The notes beneath the pieces were generated by a model. It was not told the origin of the DNA, made no database searches, and saw only the letters and a list, made by a program, of their open reading frames with translations. From positions 1-7,311 of the forward strand of contig JBCBXA010000122.1 in NCBI GenBank assembly GCA_039816825.1: a stretch of 7,311 bases of DNA, in the 5' to 3' direction. Below, one piece after another: positions 1 to 5,479 of this stretch. The position numbers and the translations under genes are program-made. Numbering within the stretch: position 1 is the first letter of the stretch; each line of letters opens with the position of its first letter. The stretch comes from JBCBXA01 sp039816825. GTDB lineage: Bacteria; Pseudomonadota; Alphaproteobacteria; Rhizobiales; Rhizobiaceae.

Positions 1-371
1 GGCCTCGCGTGGATGACAAGCGCGTCTTGAGTGGGATTATCTTCATCAATCGCAACGGCTTACGCTGGCGGGATGCACCTGGGGCTTACGGCCCACCCAA
101 GACGCTTTACAGCCGATGGAAGCGCTGGAGCGAGAAAGGCATCTTTGCCCGGATGCTGTTGGAACTGGCCGATCAGGGCGGCGAAACGGATACGCTGATG
201 ATCGATGCGACCCATCTGAAAACGCACCGCACTGCGACCAGCATGCGGTTGAAAAAGGGGGAGTGGCCGTCTGATTGGTCGCACGAAGGGCGGGATGAAC
301 TCCAAATTGCATGCCGTAACGGACGCTGCCGGTCGTCCCTTGCGGATGTTTCTGACTGCCGGGCAGCGTAG
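1..371 (+). CDS. IS5-family transposase, N-terminal frame (partial at left edge)
   Basis: This frame carries the upstream half of the transposase: the V-D-D-K-R-V-L-S-G and G-L-R-W-R-D-A-P segments typical of the N-terminal helical region, then L-M-I-D-A-T-H, whose Asp is the first residue of the DDE triad. The GTG at 9-11 is an internal Val codon, not a start, because the frame continues to the edge with family-like residues. After about base 268 the frame stops resembling a transposase and runs out at the TAG at 369-371. The rest of the protein is in the frame one base ahead. An A5G4 run at 252-260 lies close to the point where homology changes frame. Whether this is programmed frameshifting or decay is open. 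Confidence 0.75.
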   Translation, partial: PRVDDKRVLSGIIFINRNGLRWRDAPGAYGPPKTLYSRWKRWSEKGIFARMLLELADQGGETDTLMIDATHLKTHRTATSMRLKKGEWPSDWSHEGRDELQIACRNGRCRSSLADVSDCRAA

Positions 372-684
372 CGACTACATCGGAGCCCGGGCCTTGTTGA
401 GTGATCTGCCCGAAGCCAAACACATGCTGGCGGATCGTGGCTATGACGCGGATTGGTATCGTGTAGCGCTTGAAGACAAGGGAATTACGCCCTGCATTCC
501 CTCACGCAAAGGGCGTAAAGTTCCGATCCCGTATGACGTTGACAGATACAAGAAGCGCCACAAAATCGAGAACAGTTTTGCCCGCCTCAAAGACTGGCGG
601 CGCATCGCAACCCGTTATGACAGATGCCCGAAGGTCTTCCTCTCGGCATGCGCCCTGGCCGCGGTGGTCATGTTCTGGTTATGA
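253..684 (+). CDS. IS5-family transposase, C-terminal frame (catalytic D and E)
   Basis: The frame is open from just after a TGA at 250-252. Family-like sequence begins around 268 (R-L-I-G-R-T-K-G-G, then M-N-S-K-L-H from 295). It supplies the second catalytic Asp in L-A-D-R-G-Y-D and the catalytic Glu in H-K-I-E-N-S-F, followed by R-L-K-D-W-R-R and the hydrophobic end V-V-M-F-W-L. With the upstream frame it makes a full DDE catalytic core. The ATG at 295 lies inside a conserved segment and is unlikely to be the natural start; the product is expected as a fusion through a +1 (or -2) shift. If no shift occurs, the element is dead or depends on a copy elsewhere. Confidence 0.75.
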   Translation, partial: KRGSGRLIGRTKGGMNSKLHAVTDAAGRPLRMFLTAGQRSDYIGARALLSDLPEAKHMLADRGYDADWYRVALEDKGITPCIPSRKGRKVPIPYDVDRYKKRHKIENSFARLKDWRRIATRYDRCPKVFLSACALAAVVMFWL

Positions 685-693
685 ATCCTGACC

Positions 694-1167
694 CTAGGTT
701 GCCGGTCTCACCTCGAAGTTGGCTTCGACTTCGACCGGTGCGTTGAAGGGAAGGCTCGACATCCCGACAGCGGAACGAGAGTGTCGCCCGATCTCACCAA
801 GCACCTCAACAATCAGGTCTGAGGCTCCGTTTGCAACTTTGGGATGTTCCTCGAACTCTGCCGTTGCAGCCACGAAAACCGTGAGCTTTCGACAAGAGAC
901 TATCCTGTCCATGTCCCCATCCAGTGCAGCTGATACCTGGGCCAACACATTGATCGCACAGGTGCGGGCAGATTGGTAAGCGTCCTCCACAGAGATCGTG
1001 CTGCCGAGCGTTCCTCGGTCTGCCAGCTCCCCATCAACGAACGCAATCTGTCCGGAGACATGGAGGGTCCCGTCTGGGCTTAGGTGCGTTGGAATGTAGT
1101 TGGCAACGGCGGCAACAGCGTCAGGCAGTTGTATGCCGAGGTCTTTCAAGCGTTGGTTGATGGACAT
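694..1167 (-). CDS. RidA/YjgF/YER057c-family protein (putative enamine/imine deaminase)
   Basis: A 157-residue protein beginning M-S-I-N-Q-R-L, which matches the usual start of the larger RidA-like subfamily. RidA proteins are cytosolic trimers that hydrolyse reactive 2-aminoacrylate-type enamines or imines released by PLP enzymes. Visible family features are L-H-V-S-G-Q (about 35-40), S-C-R-K-L-T-V-F-V (91-99), S-R-S-A-V-G with Arg131 at the position of the catalytic arginine, and V-E-V-E-A near the end. It lies 24 bases downstream of the PLP enzyme gene on the same strand, so the two are almost certainly co-transcribed. GAGG overlaps the upstream stop codon but is far from the ATG; an intervening hairpin may bridge the distance. 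The TAG stop touches the right end of the IS5 element. Activity on a specific enamine is inferred. Confidence 0.88.
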   Translation of the reverse strand: MSINQRLKDLGIQLPDAVAAVANYIPTHLSPDGTLHVSGQIAFVDGELADRGTLGSTISVEDAYQSARTCAINVLAQVSAALDGDMDRIVSCRKLTVFVAATAEFEEHPKVANGASDLIVEVLGEIGRHSRSAVGMSSLPFNAPVEVEANFEVRPAT

Positions 1168-1174
1168 GGGATAT

Positions 1175-1188
1175 CGAGCAAATGCTCG
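1175..1188. promoter_or_regulatory. Intercistronic hairpin between Shine-Dalgarno and RidA start
   Basis: On the minus strand the order is PLP-enzyme stop TAG overlapping TAGAGG, then the perfect inverted repeat CGAGCATTTGCTCG, then ATATCCC and the RidA ATG. The ribosome-binding GAGG is about 21 bases from the ATG, too far for normal use. Folding of the 14-base repeat would reduce the effective spacing to about seven. The role is inferred. Confidence 0.45.
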
Positions 1189-1191
1189 CCT

Positions 1192-2340
1192 CTAGTGAAA
1201 AACGGATTTCAGGGTTTCGGACAGTCGGTCCAGGTCGTTGTCGGTGACGTGCATGTAGGGAGCAAACCGCAGGGAACTGCCGCGACGGCTGAGATAGACG
1301 TTCCGTTCCGCCAAGCTAGGGAGAAGCGATTCCGGAATGCCGCCTTCCAAGCCCGCTCCAAGGATGTTGGGGCTCCGGACTTCTTTGGGTACGGGCACAA
1401 ATCCGTAGGGCTCCAGTATCGCCGCGATGCGTTCGTTGATGCCTTCCAGGGTCTCCGCGATGTTGGCCACGCCCCAATCTGCAATCTGTTCCAAGGCAAC
1501 CACGCCGCCGGGTAGGATCGAGGGGATGTTCTTTTGACCCATCTCGAACCGACGGGCACCGGCTTGGTATTGGTCGTGGTATTGAACGAGGTTCTCAAAC
1601 ACTTCGGCATCTGCTCGGCTGAGCCATGTCTCTTCCAAGGGCCGAGCGTCGTGCCATTTTGGGTCAGCGTAAAAGAGGCTGAGACCGTAGGGGCACAGCA
1701 ACCATTTGTATCCGGCGGAGATCAGGAAGTCTGGCTTGAGCGACGCAATGTCGATGGGCTTAGCCCCAAGTGACTGCGTGACCTCAAGGATGAAGTAGGA
1801 CCCCATGGACCGGGCCGCGTCGGCAATCTGATCGAGGTCCAGCAAAGCTCCGTTCGTCCAATGGCAATTGGGAAGGGCGACCAGTTTTGTTTGTGGCGTG
1901 ATGCGATCCAGCACGGCCTGGGTCCAGCCATAGTCGTCAGGCGTCGGAACGACGATAAACTTAGCTCCGGTTTCTTGACCCAGGCGTTGCCATGGAAGGT
2001 AGTTGGACGGAAACGCCTCGTCCAACACGATGATTTCGTCCTGTTCCGAAAGGTGCTCTTCCAAGATACGAGCCGCCGTGGATGACCCATAGCTGGCCGA
2101 CGGCGTTACGGCGAAATTGTCTTCGCTGACGCCAAACGCTCTAGAAGCAGCGGCACGAAACGCCTCTGCGTCATCGAAGAAGTGATTGGGCTTGCATTCC
2201 CATGGGCGACATTTTGACAGCGAGCCTTCGACCAGGGCTTCACCAGCTTTCTTCAGCAGCGGAGCATTGTAGGAGCAGTTGAAATACGCCAGGTCCGACG
2301 GGATATCGAACAGGTGTCTTTGTGATGGGATTGCCACCAT
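1192..2340 (-). CDS. PLP-dependent enzyme, aminotransferase class V fold (isopenicillin-N-epimerase/cysteine-desulfurase-like)
   Basis: A 382-residue fold-type I PLP enzyme of unknown substrate. The start is placed at ATG 2340-2338, preceded by AAAGGCGA on the coding strand. A longer frame to 2484 adds an unlikely leader and runs through the promoter region. G-Y-K-W-L-L-C-P-Y-G supplies the Schiff-base Lys212. V-T-P-S-A-S-Y (78-84) fits the phosphate/ring contact region, and N-C-H-W-T-N-G (158-164) precedes the cofactor strand. The motif I-L-E-V-T-Q-S-L-G-A (184-193) has Glu186 where the family normally has an Asp contacting the pyridine nitrogen. A late segment has S-L-R-F-A-P, fitting a C-terminal carboxylate-binding arginine. 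It shares an operon with a RidA-type protein and is divergent from a MocR regulator. Transaminase, lyase, desulfurase or racemase activity are all possible. Confidence 0.85.
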   Translation of the reverse strand: MVAIPSQRHLFDIPSDLAYFNCSYNAPLLKKAGEALVEGSLSKCRPWECKPNHFFDDAEAFRAAASRAFGVSEDNFAVTPSASYGSSTAARILEEHLSEQDEIIVLDEAFPSNYLPWQRLGQETGAKFIVVPTPDDYGWTQAVLDRITPQTKLVALPNCHWTNGALLDLDQIADAARSMGSYFILEVTQSLGAKPIDIASLKPDFLISAGYKWLLCPYGLSLFYADPKWHDARPLEETWLSRADAEVFENLVQYHDQYQAGARRFEMGQKNIPSILPGGVVALEQIADWGVANIAETLEGINERIAAILEPYGFVPVPKEVRSPNILGAGLEGGIPESLLPSLAERNVYLSRRGSSLRFAPYMHVTDNDLDRLSETLKSVFH

Positions 2341-2376
2341 CTTGCGTCGCCTTTCAGGAAAATATATTTGGTACAA

Positions 2377-2406
2377 ATAACTGATTGTATCAAATGTGAG
2401 GGTCAA
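2377..2406 (-). promoter_or_regulatory. Candidate promoter of the PLP enzyme/RidA operon
   Basis: On the minus strand TTGACC (2406-2401) is a good -35 match. After 18 bases comes AGTTAT (2382-2377), a weak -10. Transcription would start near 2370, giving a leader of about 30 bases. The -10 sits exactly between the half-sites GGTACAA and TTGTATC, so the regulator could act directly here. The weak -10 would fit activator-dependent expression. This is a prediction by eye. Confidence 0.35.
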
Positions 2407-2457
2407 GATTTTCATTGTATATAAGACAATGAATCTCGCCGAGAGTTTCATCAGTCC

Positions 2458-2485
2458 TTGCGGACGCATCTTGGCCCAGTACAAT
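2458..2485 (+). promoter_or_regulatory. Candidate promoter of the MocR regulator gene
   Basis: TTGCGG (2458-2463) and TACAAT (2480-2485; five of six bases of the -10 consensus) are separated by 16 bases. The start would lie near 2492, about 25 bases before the ATG. The -10 is part of the half-site GTACAAT, which suggests autoregulation. There is no strong Shine-Dalgarno sequence before the ATG at 2516. Confidence 0.35.
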
Positions 2486-2515
2486 CATCATATTGTGCAA
2501 ATTGTGGGTTGATCG

Positions 2516-3877
2516 ATGCGGGTAAAGTACAAAGACGTTGCCGCTGACCTAGCCCGGGACATCCGCAGAGGGACCCTCAAGCCGGGTGACCGCCTGCCGA
2601 CACATAGGGAACTGGCACATCGCCATGGGTTGTCGTTGGGGACAGCAACTAAGGTGTTCTCGGAAATGGAGGCCATGGGGCTGACCATCGGCGAGGTCGG
2701 TCGCGGAACCTTTGTTCGGATGAACGCCGACGCACGGGCGATGGAGTTTTCCTACGAGACCCCTGGCAAGGCAGTTGTGGACTTCAGCAAAAACCATCTC
2801 GTCCTGCCTGAACAGGACGACATTTTCCAAGCCGCAATCGCAAAGGTGCTAAGCGATCCAGATTGCGATGTGCTCGACTACCGGAACAATCCTGGGTCCG
2901 AATATGACCGGCTGACCGCTTGGAGGTGGCTCAACGAAGATCGTGAGACACCAATCGACAGCCACAAAGCGATCACTATATGCAGCGGCGGACAGCACGC
3001 ATTGATGCTGGCACTGATGGCGACCTGCCGTCCTGGGCAGGTCGTGGCAGTCGAGCGTTTGACCTATCCTATGGTACGTCTCGCATGCGAAATGCTTCGC
3101 CTCGATGTTGTGGAAGTGGATGCGGATAGAGACGGGATTGTCCCCGAGAGTTTTGATCGGCTGTGCCGAAAACATGATGTCTCAGCCTTGTTCTGCATCC
3201 CCAATGTACAGAACCCAACGTCCACCACTCTCTCATTGGAACGCCGTTCAGAGATCGCCAAAATCGCCAATGCTCACGATGTGACACTCCTCGAAGACGA
3301 CGCCTACGGTTTCCTGCTTGAAGAGCCCCCGACACCGTTAACCGAACTTGCTCCAGATCGAACCCTCTACATTCGAACGCTCTCCAAGAGTTGGGCTCCG
3401 GGCCTAAGAGTGTGTTTTCTGGTCTCGCCAGGCCGCCACAAAGACGCCGTGGACCGCGCCCAACGTGCTTCCGTCTGGATGAACGCACCACTCATGGCAT
3501 CAGTCGCGTCCGAGATTGTTTCATCCGGTCAATATGATCTGGTCGTCCGCGCCAAGCGCAAAGAGGTCTTCAAACGCCAGGCCATTGTACGCCGCATACT
3601 GGCCGGAATGCAGATCGAAACACAGCCGCAGAGTATGCATGTGCTGCTGCCTCTTCCGTCTAACGCTCGGCAAGACTGGGTGGTCGAAGCACTCGCCGAA
3701 GCAAATGTGTTGGTATCGCCCGCCTCTCAGTTCGCAGCAAAAGGCGAACGCTCCGGATTACAAAATGGCCTTCGGCTGTGTATCGGCGCGCCTCGTAACC
3801 GAGCAGAGATGGAAAACGCCTTGAGAACACTTCGAGCAGTGGTAGAGGCTCCACAAAACAAAGAGGCTTGGCGATAA
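2516..3877 (+). CDS. MocR/PdxR-type transcriptional regulator (GntR wHTH + aminotransferase-like domain)
   Basis: A 453-residue DNA-binding regulator of the GntR superfamily, MocR subfamily, of typical length. Residues about 1-70 form the winged helix (L-K-P-G-D-R-L-P-T-H-R-E-L-A, then G-L-S-L-G-T-A-T-K and G-R-G-T-F-V). The rest is a class I aminotransferase fold: S-G-G-Q-H-A-L (157-163), N-V-Q-N-P-T-S with Asn233, E-D-D-A-Y-G with Asp262 and Tyr264, R-T-L-S-K-S-W-A-P-G-L-R with the PLP-binding Lys291, and G-L-R-L-C-I-G with Arg420 for a substrate carboxylate. All cofactor residues appear kept, so it probably senses an amino acid or amine as a PLP adduct. It is divergent from the PLP enzyme operon, its likely target, and may control itself through the same sites. 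The effector is unknown. Confidence 0.92.
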   Translation: MRVKYKDVAADLARDIRRGTLKPGDRLPTHRELAHRHGLSLGTATKVFSEMEAMGLTIGEVGRGTFVRMNADARAMEFSYETPGKAVVDFSKNHLVLPEQDDIFQAAIAKVLSDPDCDVLDYRNNPGSEYDRLTAWRWLNEDRETPIDSHKAITICSGGQHALMLALMATCRPGQVVAVERLTYPMVRLACEMLRLDVVEVDADRDGIVPESFDRLCRKHDVSALFCIPNVQNPTSTTLSLERRSEIAKIANAHDVTLLEDDAYGFLLEEPPTPLTELAPDRTLYIRTLSKSWAPGLRVCFLVSPGRHKDAVDRAQRASVWMNAPLMASVASEIVSSGQYDLVVRAKRKEVFKRQAIVRRILAGMQIETQPQSMHVLLPLPSNARQDWVVEALAEANVLVSPASQFAAKGERSGLQNGLRLCIGAPRNRAEMENALRTLRAVVEAPQNKEAWR

Positions 3878-4024
3878 GCCGACATTGAGTCTCTGCGACC
3901 GAATGGCGGAAATGTCCCGCAAAATGCTCGATCGTTTGTAGCTTAACGAATGGCCGCTTTTACATTGATTACCCCCTACCCCCACATCAAAAACTAGCTT
4001 TGAAAGTCGATTGCACATAAGCGG
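3878..4024. other. Intergenic stretch between regulator stop and IS1111-type element
   Basis: About 147 bases with no credible gene. GCGG-AAATGTC-CCGC near 3905-3919 could form a weak four-pair hairpin but has no T-run. The last bases, ATAAGCG at 4017-4023, form one half of the insertion target of the neighbouring element. I see no other recognisable signal. Confidence 0.5.
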
Positions 4025-4027
4025 GTG

Positions 4028-4037
4028 TGGATGCCCC
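4028..4037 (+). repeat. Subterminal inverted repeat, transposase-distal end of IS1111-type element
   Basis: TGGATGCCCC is the exact reverse complement of bases 5368-5377 at the other end. It marks the end downstream of the transposase and lies just beyond the putative guide-RNA segment. Confidence 0.8.
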
Positions 4038-4069
4038 GGGTCTGAATTTGGTGTCAGTAGGTCTTGGAA

Positions 4070-4215
4070 CGACTGATCTGGTGCAGTCAGGTGTCCGGCC
4101 TCATCGTTGCCGCGACACATGGCCGCGGGCCTTTATGGAGATACGCGATCCGGGTCCCAATCACTTATGCGGCCTATCAATGGCCACGCGCTTATTCTGG
4201 GTGTTCCGAGTCAAT
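4070..4215 (-). ncRNA. Putative bridge RNA / seekRNA of the IS1111-type element
   Basis: In IS1111-group elements a guide RNA downstream of the transposase directs recombination. Read on the minus strand, the segment folds into three hairpins. The first pairs TCGG (4209-4206) with CCGG (4153-4150) and CCCA (4201-4198) with TGGG (4159-4156), leaving an internal loop capped by GTGGCC/GGCCGC (4187-4182 with 4174-4169; one G-U). The loop arms are GAATAAGCGC (4197-4188) and ATAAGTGAT (4168-4160). They contain the right-junction sequence ATAAGCG (plus strand 4017-4023) and the left-junction sequence ATAAGTGAT (minus strand 5390-5382). The second hairpin is about 4140-4100 with stem CCGCG/CGCGG; the third pairs GACTG with CAGTC (4088-4071). 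RNA ends are unknown. A donor-binding loop could not be assigned. Confidence 0.55.
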
Positions 4216-4281
4216 CTCTTGATCCGTGTTCCGTAACTTTCCTTCGCCTCTTCAGTCCTGCCGGTATCCGGTGCCGTTTCT

Positions 4282-5304
4282 TTATGCGGCAGCCCGAATT
4301 TCGTAGTTCTTCTCTGTCACCATCATGGCCCACAGCTGACGCGCCATCCTATTGGCAAGCGCTACAGCAGCAACCAAACGTGGCTTCTTCCTTAGCATAT
4401 TCTCAAGCCAAGGATCGTCGCAACGACCTTTTCGCTCGGACGCACTGATCACCGACATTGCCCCAGTTACAAGCAATCGTCGTACATCGCGCTGCCCCAT
4501 CTTCGTAATCCTGCCAAACCGATCTTTGCCGCCAGTTGAATTCTGACGTGGCACGAGGCCGAGCCAGGCTGCAAAACCACGTCCACGGTCAAAGTCTTTC
4601 GCTGCTGGACAGAAGGCTTGGATGGCCACCGCTGTAATGGGGCCAACACCCGGCATAGTGCGTAGGCGCCTCGCCTCGGGCGACGCCTGTGCCATCTTCT
4701 TCAAGGCACGGTCGATGGTTGAAATCTTGCTCGTCAGCTCCTCAATGTTCTCTGCCATGAGCATGGCCATTTCGAAAACCGGTGCTGGCAAGCTTTCAGA
4801 ATGTTCTCGGGAAGCCGCCACCATCCGCGCAACACTTGCCCGAGATGATGGCAGCAGGACACCGTATTCTGCGAGGTGCCCGTGCATGGCATTGATGAGT
4901 TGAGTGCGCTGACGCAGATAGAGATCTCGGCTTCGGAACAGCGCTGCCTGCGCCTGTTGTTCTTTGGTTTTCACTGCCACGAAACTCATATATGGCCGTA
5001 GCGCAGCCTCGACGATGGCTTCAGCGTCCACAGCATCATTTTTGTGCCTTTTCACGAATGGCTTCACATAGACTGGTGGGATCAGGCGAACGGTATGGCC
5101 CAACTCTCCTGCCTCGCGCCCCCAATGATGCGCCGTCGAACAAGCTTCCATCGCAATTGTGCAGCGTGGAATCTCGCTAAGGAATTTCATGAATTGTGGG
5201 CGGCTAAGTTTCTTACGAAATTGAACGCGTCCCCTGATATCTGCTCCATGTACCTGAAACACGCGTTTGGCTAGGTCGACGCCAATGATGTGAAGCTCTT
5301 CCAT
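4282..5304 (-). CDS. IS110-family (IS1111-group) DEDD transposase
   Basis: A full-length 340-residue recombinase that works with a guide RNA. The N-terminal RuvC-like domain holds G-V-D-L-A-K (Asp10), A-M-E-A-C (Glu53) and K-N-D-A-V-D-A-E-A (Asp90, Asp93), the complete DEDD set. A long helical, coiled-coil-like middle (about 115-205) is followed by the Tnp/transposase_20 domain. It has P-G-V-G-P-I-T-A (218-225), a helix-hairpin-helix-like motif, and G-L-V-P-R-Q-N-S-T-G-G-K (249-260), whose Ser256 probably corresponds to the family's catalytic serine. The end A-V-A-L-A-N-R-M-A-R is also typical. The ATG at 5304-5302 follows a strong GAAGGAGG Shine-Dalgarno sequence on the minus strand. No frameshift or stop is seen, so it may be active. 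Confidence 0.93.
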   Translation of the reverse strand: MEELHIIGVDLAKRVFQVHGADIRGRVQFRKKLSRPQFMKFLSEIPRCTIAMEACSTAHHWGREAGELGHTVRLIPPVYVKPFVKRHKNDAVDAEAIVEAALRPYMSFVAVKTKEQQAQAALFRSRDLYLRQRTQLINAMHGHLAEYGVLLPSSRASVARMVAASREHSESLPAPVFEMAMLMAENIEELTSKISTIDRALKKMAQASPEARRLRTMPGVGPITAVAIQAFCPAAKDFDRGRGFAAWLGLVPRQNSTGGKDRFGRITKMGQRDVRRLLVTGAMSVISASERKGRCDDPWLENMLRKKPRLVAAVALANRMARQLWAMMVTEKNYEIRAAA

Positions 5305-5367
5305 CTTGTCCTCCTTCGGTTTCCGACCAGTCTTTGGTCAGATCGGTTCAGTTGTGAACCAGCAGGA

Positions 5368-5377
5368 GGGGCATCCA
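5368..5377 (-). repeat. Subterminal inverted repeat, transposase-proximal end of IS1111-type element
   Basis: GGGGCATCCA is the exact complement of the repeat at 4028-4037. It lies about 63 bases upstream of the transposase start. Confidence 0.8.
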
Positions 5378-5479
5378 ATCCATCACTTATCGGCAGTTGG
5401 CCAACACACCGCGCACAAACTCTACCCGGCTCCGCTTAAAAGGCATTGAGTTCACGCGTTGCTAGCACGTGCTGCACAG

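Larger units (their letters stand above)
1..693 (+). mobile_element. IS5-family (IS427-like) insertion sequence, right part, left end outside window
   Basis: The stretch encodes most of an IS5-type DDE transposase in two overlapping frames, reading rightwards. The reading frame is already open at the left edge (CCT CGC GTG gives P-R-V before D-D-K-R-V), so the element starts outside the window. The transposase stop is at 682-684. A candidate right terminal repeat is about 677-693, ending GAATCCTGACCC. Only about nine bases separate the stop from the probable end, which is usual for this compact group. The exact end is uncertain because the matching left end cannot be seen. The next bases are CTAG/TAG, compatible with the short TA-centred targets of IS5 relatives, but no target duplication can be verified. 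Confidence 0.75.
2366..2507. promoter_or_regulatory. Divergent operator region with repeated TTGTAC-like half-sites (putative MocR binding sites)
   Basis: The gap between the divergent genes holds three inverted pairs. GGTACAA (2370-2376) faces TTGTATC (2385-2391) across 8 bases. CATTGT (2413-2418) faces ACAATG (2426-2431) across 7. GTACAAT (2479-2485) faces ATTGTGC (2492-2498) across 6, with a further ATTGTGG at 2501-2507. ATTTG-GTA-CAAAT at 2366-2378 is also a palindrome. MocR/GntR regulators commonly bind repeated half-sites beside their own gene, so these are likely operators. Binding is inferred from position and repetition only. Confidence 0.5.
4025..5384 (-). mobile_element. IS110-family, IS1111-group insertion sequence, complete
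   Basis: A single DEDD transposase gene on the minus strand is flanked by the subterminal inverted repeat TGGATGCCCC (4028-4037) and its complement GGGGCATCCA (5368-5377), a perfect 10-base match. Such repeats set slightly inside the ends are a hallmark of the IS1111 group; other IS110 members lack them. The outer limits given assume 3 bases outside the right repeat and 7 outside the left one, as known for this group, and may be off by a few bases. About 240 bases lie between the transposase stop and the right repeat, where this group encodes its guide RNA. No target duplication is seen, as expected. The flanks carry ATAAG and CTTAT, so the target was a quasi-palindrome. Confidence 0.85.

Noticed and set aside
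2341..2484. N-terminal 48-residue extension of the PLP enzyme frame
   Set aside because: It crosses the predicted promoter and operator repeats, has no family-like residues, and a better start with a ribosome site exists at 2340.
4096..4141. Second hairpin of the putative guide RNA as donor-binding loop
   Set aside because: The arms share only very short words (such as GATG, TCCAT) with the element ends, not enough to assign it.
4027..4448. Plus-strand open frames over the 3' part of the IS1111-type element
   Set aside because: They overlap the transposase or the guide-RNA segment in antisense, lack family-like sequence and ribosome sites.
5464..5473. Palindrome AGCACGTGCT as a terminator of the exported-protein gene
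   Set aside because: It is a perfect 10-base palindrome but too short, with no loop and no T-run; probably chance.
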